Assembly (NCBI GenBank): GCA_964353185.1
Contig: CAYGUV010000008.1
Location: forward strand, 1-64,000
DNA length: 64,000 bases
DNA from: GCA-2708415 sp964353185
GTDB taxonomy: Bacteria > Pseudomonadota > Alphaproteobacteria > Micavibrionales > Micavibrionaceae
Direction of reading: 5' to 3'
A program made the translations under genes and the position numbers. The notes below the pieces were generated by a model. It made no database searches. It was given only the letters and a program-made list of their open reading frames with translations, and was not told where the DNA came from. Every line of letters begins with the position of its first letter. Within the stretch, counting starts at the first letter, position 1. Shown here piece after piece: positions 56,253 to 63,766 of the stretch.

Positions 56253-56280
56253 ATGACATACTATAGGGATTGGATACAAT
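56253..56280 (+). promoter_or_regulatory. Probable tpiA promoter
   Basis: ATGACA at 56253-56258 (five of six consensus bases) and TACAAT at 56275-56280 (five of six) with a 16-base spacer lie in the 93-bp divergent gap. The predicted start is about 25 bases before the tpiA ATG. Confidence 0.5.
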
Positions 56281-56311
56281 ATTCGCAACAACCAGAAAGT
56301 AGTTATTACCT

Positions 56312-57058
56312 ATGAAAAATTTAATCGCCGGAAACTGGAAAATGAATGGATCGTTGAGCGATGCTATAAAGCTTACCCAAGATATTGTGGAGTGTATCCA
56401 AGAGAGCCCGCAACTATTGGAAAAGAATGACTTTTTGGTGTGCCCGCCATTTCATCATTTAATCCCTGTTCAGGGTGAATTGACGGCAGTTGTTGCGCTT
56501 GGTGGGCAAGATTGCTCCCCTTTTGATAATGGGGCGTACACGGGCGATGTATCTGCGGCGATGTTGAAAGATTCAAACGCAGAATATGTGATTTTAGGGC
56601 ATTCGGAACGTCGTACTTATTATAGTGAAAGCAATTTGATGGTGAAGCAAAAGGCGATGATGGCCAATGAATCTGGCTTAAAAACAATAATTTGTATTGG
56701 CGAGACCGAAGAAGAACGTGAAGCAGGCAAGGTCGAAGACGTTGTTGGAAGGCAATTGGCGGAATCATTACCTGAAACAGCGGCAGCGGAAAATACGGTT
56801 ATTGCGTATGAGCCTGTTTGGGCGATTGGCACAGGGAAATCAGCGACACCTGCTGATATTGCGGCGGTGCATGATTTTATTCGTAGTGAGCTAGGGCAGA
56901 AAATTGAAGAGGGCGCAGATAAAATCCGTATTCTGTATGGTGGGTCTGTTAAACCAAGCAATGCCGCAGAAATTTTTGCGGTTAATAATGTAAATGGCGC
57001 GTTGATTGGCGGGGCATCGTTAAAGGCCGAGGACTTTCTAGGGATTGCGAGGGCTTAA
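56312..57058 (+). CDS. tpiA: Triosephosphate isomerase
   Basis: A 248-residue glycolytic TIM-barrel enzyme. Catalytic residues: Lys in GNWKMNG, His in LGHSERRTY and Glu in AYEPVWAIGTG. LYGGSVKPSNAAEI and LIGGASLKAEDFLGIARA end it. A decayed second copy of this last segment lies 420 bases downstream, beyond a GIY-YIG unit, so the present 3' end may have been renewed or duplicated. The encoded protein itself appears intact. Confidence 0.97.
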   Translation: MKNLIAGNWKMNGSLSDAIKLTQDIVECIQESPQLLEKNDFLVCPPFHHLIPVQGELTAVVALGGQDCSPFDNGAYTGDVSAAMLKDSNAEYVILGHSERRTYYSESNLMVKQKAMMANESGLKTIICIGETEEEREAGKVEDVVGRQLAESLPETAAAENTVIAYEPVWAIGTGKSATPADIAAVHDFIRSELGQKIEEGADKIRILYGGSVKPSNAAEIFAVNNVNGALIGGASLKAEDFLGIARA

Positions 57059-57078
57059 GATGTTGACATAAACTCAAT

Positions 57079-57415
57079 GTCATTTCGACCAACGGGAGAA
57101 ATCTCATGAATGATTATTTTGTATATATTCTAACCAATAATCACGGAAACGTAATGTATATAGGTGTGACAAGTAATTTGGAAAGAAGAGTTTTAGAGCA
57201 TAAGTCAGGTTTAATTGAAGGTTTTACTAAGAAATATAAAATTTCAAAATTAGTTTATTATGAACAAACATCTTCTGTAGAGTCCGCAATTTTGAGAGAA
57301 AAAGAAATTAAGAAATGGCGCCGAGAAAAGAAAAATGCGCTTGTTATAAAAATGAATCCACAAAGGGAAGACTTGTATGAGATTTCTCAGTCGCAAGATG
57401 CCCCTTCGAAATGAC
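57079..57415. mobile_element. Candidate GIY-YIG mobile unit bounded by inverted repeats
   Basis: The left end has GTCATTTCGA (57079-57088) then GAGAAATCTC (57096-57105); the right end has GAGATTTCTC (57379-57388) then TCGAAATGAC (57406-57415). These are two pairs of perfect 10-base inverted repeats, with spacers of 7 and 17 bases. The unit is 337 bp and encloses one GIY-YIG gene. It is flanked by the intact tpiA 3' end on the left and a decayed copy of it on the right. The repeat form is REP-like; mobility is inferred. Confidence 0.6.
57106..57414 (+). CDS. Small GIY-YIG nuclease-family protein
   Basis: A 102-residue single-domain protein of the YhbQ/UPF0213-like GIY-YIG group. VYILTNNHGNVMYIGVTSNLERRVLEHK gives the GIY...YIG pair and the catalytic-type Arg, and ILREKEIKKWRREKKNALV is the typical helix following it. 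The ATG comes immediately after the left inverted repeat, which also supplies a GGGAGA ribosome site. The last 12 codons and the TGA lie in the right repeat. The repeats and gene therefore look like one evolving unit. Nuclease activity is not proven. Confidence 0.85.
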   Translation: MNDYFVYILTNNHGNVMYIGVTSNLERRVLEHKSGLIEGFTKKYKISKLVYYEQTSSVESAILREKEIKKWRREKKNALVIKMNPQREDLYEISQSQDAPSK

Positions 57416-57433
57416 AGTTGGGTAATATGTCTT

Positions 57434-57478
57434 GCTATATTGAAGGCCTAAGATTTCCTTGGGATTGCAAAGGCTTAA
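57434..57478 (+). pseudogene. Decayed second copy of the tpiA 3' end
   Basis: Read in the frame matching tpiA, this gives A-I-L-K-A-stop-DFLGIAKA-stop, against A-S-L-K-A-E-DFLGIARA-stop at 57014-57058. By my count 33 of 45 bases agree, and 26 of the last 33, with most differences at third codon positions. The stop inside replaces the Glu codon (GAA to TAA type change). The similarity may extend a few codons upstream with more decay. It begins about 20 bases after the GIY-YIG unit. Confidence 0.65.
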
Positions 57479-57612
57479 GAGTATTTCCTATTTGTTGGGA
57501 CTGCTATCCCTGCAATAACTAGGTTTTGCAAATCACGGTGCAAGGCCAATTGGTACTGTAGGGAGGCGCTCAGAAGAGCCTCGTCCAGACAAAGTTGATG
57601 TTTTTAGAGTTA
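57479..57612. other. Non-coding region after the tpiA remnant
   Basis: No ORF. A 7-bp stem with a 2-base bulge (GAG-GC-GCTC/GAGC-CTC, loop AGAA) is found near 57573-57592, and TTGCA/TGCAA near 57526-57543. No known RNA family was recognised. It separates tpiA from the inverted GNAT gene. Confidence 0.3.
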
Positions 57613-58173
57613 CTATTTAATCTTATTGTTTGAGCTTTTTTCAATAAGGCTATTTATATCATCCCAATAAAATATATGGGCGGGCACAGTAAAACCGTGA
57701 ACGTCATTTTCATCAAAATCTTTTAAGATCGTTCCACCTAGATTTTCGTAGAATTTATGTGCTTTTTTATTGTCTTTTCCGACACATAAGCCACATTCTT
57801 TTGCGTTATCTTCTTTGAAAAATTTTGCCATTGCATGCATAAGCTGTTTGCCCTGACCTTTACCCGTTTCAGCAGGGTCGAGAAATATCTCGTGCACCCA
57901 ATGTAAAGGCAGGTGATCTCGGAAACCAACATCTATATAGCCTGCAATACCAAAACCTGTGATTTTATTATCTGTTTCAAACACACAAAAGAAAGGTTTT
58001 TCAATTTTAGAGCGGCTTTCGATAGTGGCCAAATAATTGCTATACCATTCATCATAAGGTTTTTCTTCCCATACTGACGTGGGCATTAAATCTGCGTAAA
58101 TAAGCTGCCTTGAGCGGATAGCAATATCAATTATTTGCGGCAGGTCTTGTTCTTTTGCGTGTCTTACAACCAT
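57613..58173 (-). CDS. GNAT-family N-acetyltransferase
   Basis: A 186-residue acetyltransferase. The acetyl-CoA loop is in HEIFLDPAETGKGQGKQLMHAMAKFF, after PFFCVFETDNKITGFGIAGY; the terminal KKAHKFYENLGG is motif B. I use ATG 58173 (MVVRHAKEQD), preceded by AAAGAA; ATG 58188 and an upstream start at 58230 are possible. It is inverted between tpiA and secG, genes often adjacent in alphaproteobacteria. The substrate is unknown. Confidence 0.87.
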   Translation of the reverse strand: MVVRHAKEQDLPQIIDIAIRSRQLIYADLMPTSVWEEKPYDEWYSNYLATIESRSKIEKPFFCVFETDNKITGFGIAGYIDVGFRDHLPLHWVHEIFLDPAETGKGQGKQLMHAMAKFFKEDNAKECGLCVGKDNKKAHKFYENLGGTILKDFDENDVHGFTVPAHIFYWDDINSLIEKSSNNKIK

Positions 58174-58247
58174 TATTCTTTGTAACATATTTACTATTAA
58201 TAAAAAAATACTCGACATCCTTACATACACAATTTAAAAACATCTTC

Positions 58248-58646
58248 ATGGAAAATATCGTACTTATTATACATTTGTTATTGGCGCTTGGCATTATCGG
58301 GCTTGTTCTACTTCAACGTTCTGAAGGGGGCGGCCTTGGTATTGGTGGGGGATCTGGCGGAATTGGTGGATTGGCATCTGCGGGAGCGACAGCGAATGCG
58401 TTGACAAAAACGACGACTTTCCTTGCAATTGGGTTCTTTTGCACCAGTTTATTGCTTGCCGTTTTGGCCGGTAAACAAACAAATCAAGCAAGCTTGTTAG
58501 AAACTTTGGATAATCCTCCTGCGGTGGTTGACACATTGGATGAAACAAGCGATAACAAACTCCCAGATGCTAAGGCAACTGGAAGTGACAATTCGGACAC
58601 AAAAACTCCAACAACTTCTACGCCATCGGCTCCATTATCTGAGTAA
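58248..58646 (+). CDS. secG: Preprotein translocase subunit SecG
   Basis: A 132-residue, two-helix accessory subunit of the SecYEG channel. IIHLLLALGIIGLVLLQRSEGGGLG is the conserved first helix and loop; the second helix is about residues 58-78. The C-terminal tail after about 85 is Asp/Thr/Ser/Pro-rich and hydrophilic, as in many alphaproteobacterial SecG. The start ATG 58248 (MENIVLI) is supported by homology; the open frame further upstream overlaps the inverted GNAT gene. Confidence 0.94.
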   Translation: MENIVLIIHLLLALGIIGLVLLQRSEGGGLGIGGGSGGIGGLASAGATANALTKTTTFLAIGFFCTSLLLAVLAGKQTNQASLLETLDNPPAVVDTLDETSDNKLPDAKATGSDNSDTKTPTTSTPSAPLSE

Positions 58647-58677
58647 TTTCAGGTCGTGAAACCTTAATTATTACACC

Positions 58678-58695
58678 GTCCTTTGAGATAAGGAC
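58678..58695 (+). promoter_or_regulatory. Short hairpin upstream of pyrG
   Basis: GTCCTT and AAGGAC form a 6-bp stem with a 6-base loop in the 67-bp gap between secG and pyrG, followed 11 bases later by a TTTTT run. It could act as a weak terminator or affect pyrG translation. Nothing else supports a regulatory role. Confidence 0.3.
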
Positions 58696-58713
58696 GCGAA
58701 AGCTGTTTTTATT

Positions 58714-60351
58714 GTGGAAACTAAGTTTATATTTATTACTGGTGGTGTTGTTTCATCTTTGGGTAAAGGCCTTGGGTCTGCGGCGTTGGGGGCTTTGCTT
58801 CAGGCACGTGGCTATAAGGTAAGGCTTTGCAAGCTTGACCCATATTTAAACGTTGACCCAGGAACGATGAGCCCGTTTCAACATGGGGAAGTCTTTGTGA
58901 CCGATGATGGTGCGGAAACAGACCTTGATTTAGGTCATTACGAGCGTTTTACCGGTAATCCAGCCTGTCAAAACGATAATGTCACCACGGGACGTATTTA
59001 TACAGAGGTTCTTACAAAAGAACGTCGTGGCGATTATTTGGGCGCAACGGTTCAAGTCATTCCGCATGTCACCAATGAGATTAAAGATTTTATTCGCGAA
59101 AAAGACGGAACAGCCGATTTTGTTTTGTGTGAAATAGGCGGAACAGTTGGGGATATTGAATCCTTGCCGTTTATCGAATCTATTCGTCAGTTTGGTAATG
59201 AAGTGGGCCGTGAACGCGCATTATTTATTCATGTGACGTTACTACCCTATATTCCAGCGGCGGGAGAGCTTAAGACAAAACCGACGCAACATAGCGTTAA
59301 AGAATTAATGGGCATGGGGATTCGTCCGCGTATTTTGTTATGTCGTGCGGATCGTGAAGTACCAGAGGAAGAGCTTAAGAAAATTGCGCTATTTTGTAAC
59401 ATTGATGAAAATAAGGTTATTCCTGCGTTAGATGCATCTTCTATTTATGAAGTGCCGTTGACGTATCATGCAGTTGGTCTGGATACACAAGTCTTGGATG
59501 CGTTTGGATTAGATACCAGCAAAGAGCCAGATTTATCCAAATGGGAGCAGATTGTTCGCCGTATCAAAAGCCCAGAAAGTGAAGTGACGATTGCGGTTGT
59601 TGGAAAATACACAAATCTGAATGATAGTTATAAATCACTCAATGAGGCGCTGACGCATGGTGGTATTGCCAATAAGGTCAAAGTGAATATCAAATTTGTC
59701 GAGGCAACCCTGTTTGATAAAGGTAATGACGACATTGCGCATGAGCTTGAGGGTGTAAATGGTATCTTGGTGCCTGGTGGATTTGGAAGCCGTGGCGCGG
59801 AAGGTAAAATTAAAGCGGCACAATATGCACGCGAAAAGAAAATCCCATATTTTGGTATTTGTTTTGGATTACAGATGGCTGTGTTGGAGGCCGCCCGTAA
59901 CTTAGCCGGTATTACCGAAGCCAATTCAACAGAATTTAGCGAAGGGGGCACACATTTAGTGGGCCTTATGACTGAATGGGCAAAAGACAACGAAATCGAA
60001 AAACGTGGATCAGAAGATGATTTAGGCGGAACAATGCGTTTGGGTGCGTTCCCCGCGGCGTTAAAGGCCGGATCAAAAGTAGCGGAGATTTATGGCAGTA
60101 CAGATATTTCCGAACGCCATCGCCACCGTTACGAAGTGAATATTAACTATAAAGATCAATTGGCCGAAGCAGGTTTTATCATGTCGGGTACATCGCCTGA
60201 TGGTTTTTTGCCTGAGATTTGCGAGCGCGAAGATCACCCATGGTTTATTGGTGTGCAATACCACCCAGAGTTAAAGTCCAAGCCGTTTGATCCGCATCCA
60301 TTATTTGTGAGCTTTATTGAGGCGGCAATAACCCAGGGGCGTTTAGTTTAA
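58714..60351 (+). CDS. pyrG: CTP synthase
   Basis: A 545-residue glutamine-dependent enzyme converting UTP to CTP. The synthetase domain begins FIFITGGVVSSLGKGLGSAALGALLQ and has KLDPYLNVDPGTMSPFQHGEVFVTDDGAETDLDLGHYERF; the amidotransferase domain has GICFGLQMAV and a C-terminal QYHPELKS. The start is GTG 58714. The secG-pyrG-kdsA-eno order is conserved. Confidence 0.97.
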   Translation: METKFIFITGGVVSSLGKGLGSAALGALLQARGYKVRLCKLDPYLNVDPGTMSPFQHGEVFVTDDGAETDLDLGHYERFTGNPACQNDNVTTGRIYTEVLTKERRGDYLGATVQVIPHVTNEIKDFIREKDGTADFVLCEIGGTVGDIESLPFIESIRQFGNEVGRERALFIHVTLLPYIPAAGELKTKPTQHSVKELMGMGIRPRILLCRADREVPEEELKKIALFCNIDENKVIPALDASSIYEVPLTYHAVGLDTQVLDAFGLDTSKEPDLSKWEQIVRRIKSPESEVTIAVVGKYTNLNDSYKSLNEALTHGGIANKVKVNIKFVEATLFDKGNDDIAHELEGVNGILVPGGFGSRGAEGKIKAAQYAREKKIPYFGICFGLQMAVLEAARNLAGITEANSTEFSEGGTHLVGLMTEWAKDNEIEKRGSEDDLGGTMRLGAFPAALKAGSKVAEIYGSTDISERHRHRYEVNINYKDQLAEAGFIMSGTSPDGFLPEICEREDHPWFIGVQYHPELKSKPFDPHPLFVSFIEAAITQGRLV

Positions 60352-60370
60352 TTTTAATAAAAGGTTTGAA

Positions 60371-60496
60371 ATGACAAAATATTATTTAGTTTTTTTATTG
60401 GTTATATCTTTTGGCATTAGCGGGTGTGAAACCATAAATGGCGCAGGCAAAGATCTGCAAAAGGCGGGTCAAGCCGTACAAAGAGCCGCAAATTAA
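60371..60496 (+). CDS. Entericidin-like small lipoprotein
   Basis: A 41-residue lipoprotein. A hydrophobic leader ends in the lipobox GISGC with Cys19, and the mature part CETINGAGKDLQKAGQAVQRAAN matches the entericidin A/B pattern (C-N/E-T, GAGKD, aligned Gln/Ala). Entericidins are small cell-envelope lipoproteins, with an antidote/toxin pair described in Escherichia coli. Only one gene is seen here, without a partner. It has no ribosome site stronger than AAAGG about seven bases before the ATG. Confidence 0.75.
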   Translation: MTKYYLVFLLVISFGISGCETINGAGKDLQKAGQAVQRAAN

Positions 60497-60507
60497 GTTT
60501 TTAAAAC

Positions 60508-60693
60508 TTATTTAAAAAAGTAAGCTAAAATGGCAAATAATATAAGCGCAGCAATGATCGCGCCGATAATAGGCATTTTCTTTTGACGACGGCGCGCTTC
60601 TTTTCGTGTTTCATCTTCGGGATGCGCGACGTTGTGGGCTAGATGCTCTGCATCTTCTTTAATTTTTTCGGTTTTTTCTTTTAAATCAGTCAT
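60508..60693 (-). CDS. Small C-tail-anchored membrane protein, function unknown
   Basis: A 61-residue protein. A charged helical part (LKEKTEKIKEDAEHLAHNVAHPEDETRKEARRRQKK) precedes one hydrophobic helix (about residues 41-60) at the C-terminus. No family was recognised. It faces the entericidin-like gene; both stop codons lie in a near-perfect 17-bp palindrome (60494-60510). Confidence 0.6.
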   Translation of the reverse strand: MTDLKEKTEKIKEDAEHLAHNVAHPEDETRKEARRRQKKMPIIGAIIAALILFAILAYFFK

Positions 60694-60790
60694 AACAACT
60701 AAAATAGCGATTCATGTGAAAAAGACAAATGAAATCTGTAGTCTTTCTTGTAAATAATCTTTGCGCGGACGTGCCAATCACTGTAAAACA

Positions 60791-61657
60791 ATGGCTATGA
60801 AAACAGTAAAAATACAAAATATTGAATGTGCCAATGATAAACCTTTTGTCCTTTTTGGGGGGCTGAATGTTTTAGAAAATGAATCAATCACCCTTGAGGC
60901 AGTTGAGGTTTATAAAACCATTACGGATAAACTTGGGATTCCATTTGTTTTCAAGGCGAGCTTTGATAAGGCCAATCGTTCCAGCATCCATAGCTATCGC
61001 GGCGTGGGCCTAGAAGAGGGCATGCGTATATTTGAAAAGGTAAAGGCCGAGTTTGATAACGTGCCAATTATTACTGATGTTCATGAAATTGACCAATGTC
61101 AAACCGTGGCTGACGTTGTTGATGTGATACAAATCCCTGCGTTTTTGGCGCGCCAAACAGATTTGGTCAAGGCGATGGCCCAAGCGGCAAATAAATCGGG
61201 CGCAGTGATTAATATCAAAAAACCGCAATATATGTCGCCTTATCAAATTGGCAATATTGTCGATAAATTTTCTGAATGTGGAAATGATAATACAATTATT
61301 TGTGAGCGTGGATTTGCGCTTGGCTATGATAATTTGGTTGTTGATCCGATGGGCTTTGGTGTGATGAAAGACATATCAAAAGGTACGCCGATTATTTGCG
61401 ATACTGTGCATGCCTCACAAATGCGTTTGCCCGGTAGTGAGGCCTCTGGTGGTCGTCGCGGCCTTGTGCCTGACTTAACCCGCGCCGTCATGGCGATTGG
61501 TTTGGCAGGGTTGTTCATTGAAGCATATGAAGACCCAGATAAAGCAAAATGTGATGGCCCTTCTGCCATTCCATTTAACAAATTAGAAGAATTTTTAACC
61601 CAAGCCAAAGCCGTTGATGACCTAGTCAAATCAATGGATTTGGTGCAGATTGATTAA
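60791..61657 (+). CDS. kdsA: 2-Dehydro-3-deoxyphosphooctonate aldolase (KDO8P synthase)
   Basis: A 288-residue TIM-barrel enzyme joining phosphoenolpyruvate and arabinose 5-phosphate for the KDO of LPS. FKASFDKANRSSIHSYRGVGLEEG, QIPAFLARQTDLVKA, NIKKPQYMSP and the C-terminal DTVHASQMRLPG are family patterns. I use ATG 60791 (MAMKTV); ATG 60797 is equally plausible. eno follows by 17 bases. Confidence 0.96.
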   Translation: MAMKTVKIQNIECANDKPFVLFGGLNVLENESITLEAVEVYKTITDKLGIPFVFKASFDKANRSSIHSYRGVGLEEGMRIFEKVKAEFDNVPIITDVHEIDQCQTVADVVDVIQIPAFLARQTDLVKAMAQAANKSGAVINIKKPQYMSPYQIGNIVDKFSECGNDNTIICERGFALGYDNLVVDPMGFGVMKDISKGTPIICDTVHASQMRLPGSEASGGRRGLVPDLTRAVMAIGLAGLFIEAYEDPDKAKCDGPSAIPFNKLEEFLTQAKAVDDLVKSMDLVQID

Positions 61658-61674
61658 ATTAAGGATAATATAAA

Positions 61675-62949
61675 ATGACAGCCATCGTTGATATACATGC
61701 CAGACAAATTTTAGATAGCCGTGGGAACCCAACGGTTGAGGTTGATGTAACGCTTGAGAGTGGGGCATTTGGCCGTGCGATGGTGCCTTCTGGTGCATCG
61801 ACTGGTAAATATGAAGCTGTTGAGCTTCGTGATGGAGATAAGAAGCGTTGGGGCGGTAAGGGTGTTGAGAAGGCCGTTAAAAACGTTAATACAACAATTG
61901 CTGATGCGCTTTTGGGTAGTGACCCTGAGGAGCAGCTGCATCTTGATAATTTAATGCGCGCATTGGATGGAACGGATAATAAGTCCAAAATTGGCGCTAA
62001 TGCAATTTTGGGTGTATCACTTGCGATGGCGCGCGCGGTAGCAAATGAATTGGATGTTCCGTTATATCGTTATTTGGGCGGGCCCTATGCCCATCAATTG
62101 CCTGTACCGATGATGAATATTATTAATGGCGGCGCGCACGCGGACAACCCCGTTGATATTCAAGAATTTATGATTATGCCTGTGGGCGCGAAAAGCTTTG
62201 CCGAAGCATTACGATGTGGCGCGGAGATTTTTCACAGCTTAAAAAAAGAACTTCAAAAAGCGGGTCATAATACCAATGTAGGCGATGAGGGTGGGTTTGC
62301 CCCAGCTGTTAAGAACGCTGAAGAAGCCCTTGATTATATTATGAAATCAATTGATGCGGCAGGCTATAAATCAGGTAAAGATGTGGTCATTGCGCTTGAT
62401 TGTGCCGCGTCAGAATTTTATAAAGATGGTAAATATAACATGGCGGGTGCGGGGCAAATTCTAAGCTCTGCCGAAATGGTGAAATTTTATGAAGATCTTT
62501 GCAAAAAATATCCCATTGTATCGATCGAAGATGCGCTTGATGAAGATGATTGGGATGGCTGGGTCGCCTTGACCAAGGCGATTGGTGGTAAAGTACAATT
62601 GGTGGGTGATGATTTATTCGTGACCAATGCGGAGCGTTTGAAAAAAGGCATAGATATAGGGGCAGGGAACGCGATTTTGATTAAGGTTAATCAAATCGGT
62701 ACATTGTCAGAGACTTTAGAGACCATTGAAATGGCAAAACGCGCAGGGTTTGGCATTGTGATGTCACATCGAAGTGGGGAGACCGAAGATTCGATTATTG
62801 CCGATTTGGCCGTCGCGACCAATTGCGGGCAGATAAAAACGGGGTCTCTTTCTCGCTCTGACCGTATTGCGAAATATAATCAGCTTTTGAGAATAGAAGA
62901 AGAATTGAGCGATGCGGCGGTTTATAACGCTGAATTATTTAAAAAATAA
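61675..62949 (+). CDS. eno: Enolase
   Basis: A 424-residue glycolytic enzyme interconverting 2-phosphoglycerate and phosphoenolpyruvate. ARQILDSRGNPTVEVDV, GANAILGVSLAMARA, GDEGGFAP (catalytic Glu), LVGDDLFVTN, and the Lys and His loop ILIKVNQIGTLSETLE with VMSHRSGETED are present. Its stop is overlapped by the convergent RNase H-like gene by 11 bases. Confidence 0.98.
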   Translation: MTAIVDIHARQILDSRGNPTVEVDVTLESGAFGRAMVPSGASTGKYEAVELRDGDKKRWGGKGVEKAVKNVNTTIADALLGSDPEEQLHLDNLMRALDGTDNKSKIGANAILGVSLAMARAVANELDVPLYRYLGGPYAHQLPVPMMNIINGGAHADNPVDIQEFMIMPVGAKSFAEALRCGAEIFHSLKKELQKAGHNTNVGDEGGFAPAVKNAEEALDYIMKSIDAAGYKSGKDVVIALDCAASEFYKDGKYNMAGAGQILSSAEMVKFYEDLCKKYPIVSIEDALDEDDWDGWVALTKAIGGKVQLVGDDLFVTNAERLKKGIDIGAGNAILIKVNQIGTLSETLETIEMAKRAGFGIVMSHRSGETEDSIIADLAVATNCGQIKTGSLSRSDRIAKYNQLLRIEEELSDAAVYNAELFKK

Positions 62950-63595
62950 TGGGCATCGGCCCTTTAAGATCTTTTTCAAGGGGCGGGCTATCCTCTATAT
63001 CAATGACTTCGTTTGGATCGTATGATGATTGAATGCCATTTTCGCGTGCAACGAGTGTTACATTATTTCTGCTAAGAATTTTTTTTCGGTTTTGTGAACC
63101 GCTTTTCACCGCCGCAGCATTATGGGCAGTTGTGGAAAGATAAATTTCCTCGTAACTGGTCATATCCTGATGACGTTTACAAACAGATTCAACATATTCG
63201 TGATTTGATAGGGCGTCTTTTACATCCCTTAGAAGAGAACCTATTGGTGAGTCTTTTAATAATTCTATTTTGGTGTTTTGCGCTTCACTTGGATTATTGA
63301 CAAATTTGGATGCATCTTCATGGTCGGTAATAATTCTTATTTTTGAGCCTTCTGGTAAGTTTTTTAAGGCTAAATATATTCCAAGTAGTTCAGCGTGGGC
63401 GCTGCCAATTTTATTATCTTGTTGCCCAAATGATATATTACTTGCGTCATCAAAGACCGGTGATGATTCCAAATTTACATGATTTTGGGCTACTGCGCCT
63501 GCGCCACTACACTGGTCTTTAAAATTATAGCTACCGTCTGTGTAGACAGTTATATAACCATTTTTATCAGTAATTTCATCTAAATCAAAATCCAT
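62939..63595 (-). CDS. RNase H-like protein
   Basis: A 218-residue protein with the RNase H fold order: ITVYTDGSY (first Asp), AHAELLGIYLAL (Glu), RIITDHEDASKF (second Asp), then KRHQ and TTAHNAAAV. In classical RNase HI the last acidic position is Asp; here the aligned residue appears to be His, as seen in some related families. A 65-residue polar tail follows. It could be an RNase HI or a divergent, possibly inactive relative. It overlaps eno by 11 bases on the opposite strand. Confidence 0.72.
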   Translation of the reverse strand: MDFDLDEITDKNGYITVYTDGSYNFKDQCSGAGAVAQNHVNLESSPVFDDASNISFGQQDNKIGSAHAELLGIYLALKNLPEGSKIRIITDHEDASKFVNNPSEAQNTKIELLKDSPIGSLLRDVKDALSNHEYVESVCKRHQDMTSYEEIYLSTTAHNAAAVKSGSQNRKKILSRNNVTLVARENGIQSSYDPNEVIDIEDSPPLEKDLKGPMPIIF

Positions 63596-63731
63596 ATAAA
63601 ATATTTAAATCAATTGATTTATTATGTCAATAATTAATAATATTGAATCAAAAGAATCACTTAGCGAGGATGAGGGGTGAATGTTCCTTATTTGTACTCA
63701 ATAAGTCATTGAAATAATTGTGTTTTATCCA

Positions 63732-63761
63732 TTGACAGAGTGATTCGTTTTGTGATTCTAT
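63732..63761 (+). promoter_or_regulatory. Possible ftsB promoter
   Basis: A perfect TTGACA (63732-63737) lies 18 bases before TTCTAT (63756-63761), a poor -10 box. The predicted start would be at or next to the ATG at 63767, suggesting a leaderless or very short leader transcript. Confidence 0.4.
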
Positions 63762-63766
63762 AGGGT

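Noticed and set aside
57106..57414. GIY-YIG gene as the homing endonuclease of a group I intron in tpiA
   Set aside because: tpiA is uninterrupted to its own stop and no intron core was seen; inverted repeats bound the unit instead.
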